Source: Campylobacterales bacterium (lineage in GTDB: Bacteria; Campylobacterota; Campylobacteria; Campylobacterales; Sulfurovaceae). Taken from it: a stretch of 6,670 nt of DNA. Below, in pieces: positions 6,039-6,670 of this stretch. Below the pieces are notes generated by a model. That model was not told where the DNA came from, did no database searches, and worked only from the letters and a program-made list of their open reading frames with translations. How positions within the stretch are numbered: the first letter of the stretch is position 1; each line of letters opens with the position of its first letter. The DNA lies in the NCBI GenBank assembly GCA_014763905.1, contig JACXUN010000085.1:1-6670 (forward strand), read 5' to 3'. The translations under genes and the position numbers were made by a program.

Positions 6039-6587
6039 TCATCCTCGAAAGCGTTGAAAAACTCTCCCAAAATCAAGCTTTAGTTCACACTCAATGCCCT
6101 CAAAAGTGAGTCTCTCTTTGCTAAAATCTCCCACTTTAGAGTAGCGATCCTCTTTGAGTCGGTAGACTTTGGCTTTGAGATCATCGGGGTAGACGAGGAT
6201 ATAGTAGTGAACTTTTTCATCTTCATAGATATTAAATTTGACGGTTTCATCCTTCTGAGCGGTTGAGGGACTTAGGATTTCTACGATGATTTTTGGAGCT
6301 TTGGTAATGTATTTTTCGCTGTCATCATTACAAACGAATACAATATCGGGTCTTACAATGGTACCATCGGATACTTTCCAATCAACTTCATAAAGTACTT
6401 CGCATTCTGTACAGGTATTATTCATCTCTTGTTTGATCTGAAAAAAGAATTCACTAGCAAGCTGCTGATGTATTTTCATAGGTGCCGGTGCCATAGCAAC
6501 AGGTATCCCCTCTATGAGTTCCCAATCCCCTTCCCAATTACAATAGTCACGGTAGGTATATCTTGGTAAAAGTCCAACATTTGACAT
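6039..6587 (-). CDS. Uma2 family (DUF820) putative endonuclease
   Basis: This 182-residue protein has the layout of the Uma2/DUF820 family, a PD-(D/E)XK nuclease-fold group. It opens with YTYRDYCNWEGDWELIEGIPVAMAPAP (about 10-36), the usual 'ELI(D/E)G' start, followed by H40. Further along are RPDIVFV (79-85, carrying the PD), IIVEILSPST (100-109, acidic E103) and K117. These residues match a possible metal-binding centre. A YYILVYPDD-like strand follows, where family members usually have EYWLVDP, so that part is divergent. Uma2 proteins are numerous in Cyanobacteria and scattered in other phyla. Their biological role is not established, though nuclease activity is predicted from the fold. 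AAGGA at 6594-6598 is 6 nt before the ATG. The gene is convergent with the operon, with only 29 bp between the two stops, and has its own promoter. It stands alone in the visible region. Confidence 0.88.
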   Translation of the reverse strand: MSNVGLLPRYTYRDYCNWEGDWELIEGIPVAMAPAPMKIHQQLASEFFFQIKQEMNNTCTECEVLYEVDWKVSDGTIVRPDIVFVCNDDSEKYITKAPKIIVEILSPSTAQKDETVKFNIYEDEKVHYYILVYPDDLKAKVYRLKEDRYSKVGDFSKERLTFEGIECELKLDFGRVFQRFRG

Positions 6588-6614
6588 CTGTGATCCTTTT
6601 TTAGAGCTTTTTTA

Positions 6615-6643
6615 ATTATAGCATATTCTAGTCAATCTCTGAA
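6615..6643 (-). promoter_or_regulatory. Extended -10 promoter of the Uma2 gene
   Basis: On the minus strand a perfect TATAAT (6620-6615) is preceded by TGC, giving an extended -10 box. A 17-bp spacer leads back to TTCAGA (6643-6638), four of six matches to TTGACA. The expected start near 6608 gives a leader of about 20 nt that includes the AAGGA site. Confidence 0.6.
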
Positions 6644-6670
6644 AGATATTTAGATTGTAAATTTTTGGGC

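Noticed and set aside
1..6670. CRISPR array, retron, toxin-antitoxin or phage module
   Set aside because: No regularly spaced direct repeats, reverse transcriptase, paired small genes or phage structural genes were seen. A lone Uma2 gene is not enough to claim a defence system.

Overview
The window looks like chromosomal DNA of a Campylobacterota (epsilonproteobacterial) species, probably a free-living sulfur-oxidiser type such as Sulfuricurvum, Sulfurimonas or Sulfurovum. This is inferred from the character of the proteins (a Ste24-type M48 peptidase, PrmC, a small DUF4149-like membrane protein and an MlaF-type ATPase in one tight operon), the moderate G+C coding regions with AT-rich spacers, and promoters with a good TATAAT-like -10 but poor -35 boxes. 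No rRNA, tRNA or other taxonomic marker is present, so this placement is moderate-confidence only.

Layout. Positions 1-100 hold the last 32 codons of an integrase-type (DDE) transposase that enters from the left. It is followed by a 159-bp element (112-270) bounded by 46-bp inverted repeats with one mismatch. Positions 271-556 hold no gene but contain further inverted repeats (292-364 and 373-413) and an AT-rich tract. On the minus strand, 557-2515 encodes a Uup-type ABC-F ATPase with a GTG start. A 116-bp divergent promoter region (2516-2631) follows. It has a -10 box for each direction, and an 18-bp palindrome lies almost exactly midway between them.

On the plus strand, 2632-6009 is a compact four-gene operon: M48 (Ste24-like) membrane metallopeptidase, then prmC (release-factor glutamine methyltransferase), then a four-helix DUF4149-like membrane protein, then an mlaF-type ABC ATPase. 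The gaps are 8 bp, a 20-bp overlap and 0 bp. Convergent to the operon, a lone Uma2-family (PD-(D/E)XK-like) gene occupies 6039-6587 on the minus strand, with its own extended -10 promoter near the right edge.

How it fits together. The core genes are housekeeping functions: ribosome-associated ABC-F ATPase activity, membrane protein quality control, translation termination and probably outer-membrane lipid trafficking. The accessory signal is at the two ends: an IS/MITE-like zone on the left and a Uma2 gene on the right. I see no CRISPR array, toxin-antitoxin pair, prophage, retron or recognisable multi-gene defence system. The most unusual structures are the long inverted-repeat element with its neighbouring nested repeats, and the symmetric palindrome in the divergent promoter.
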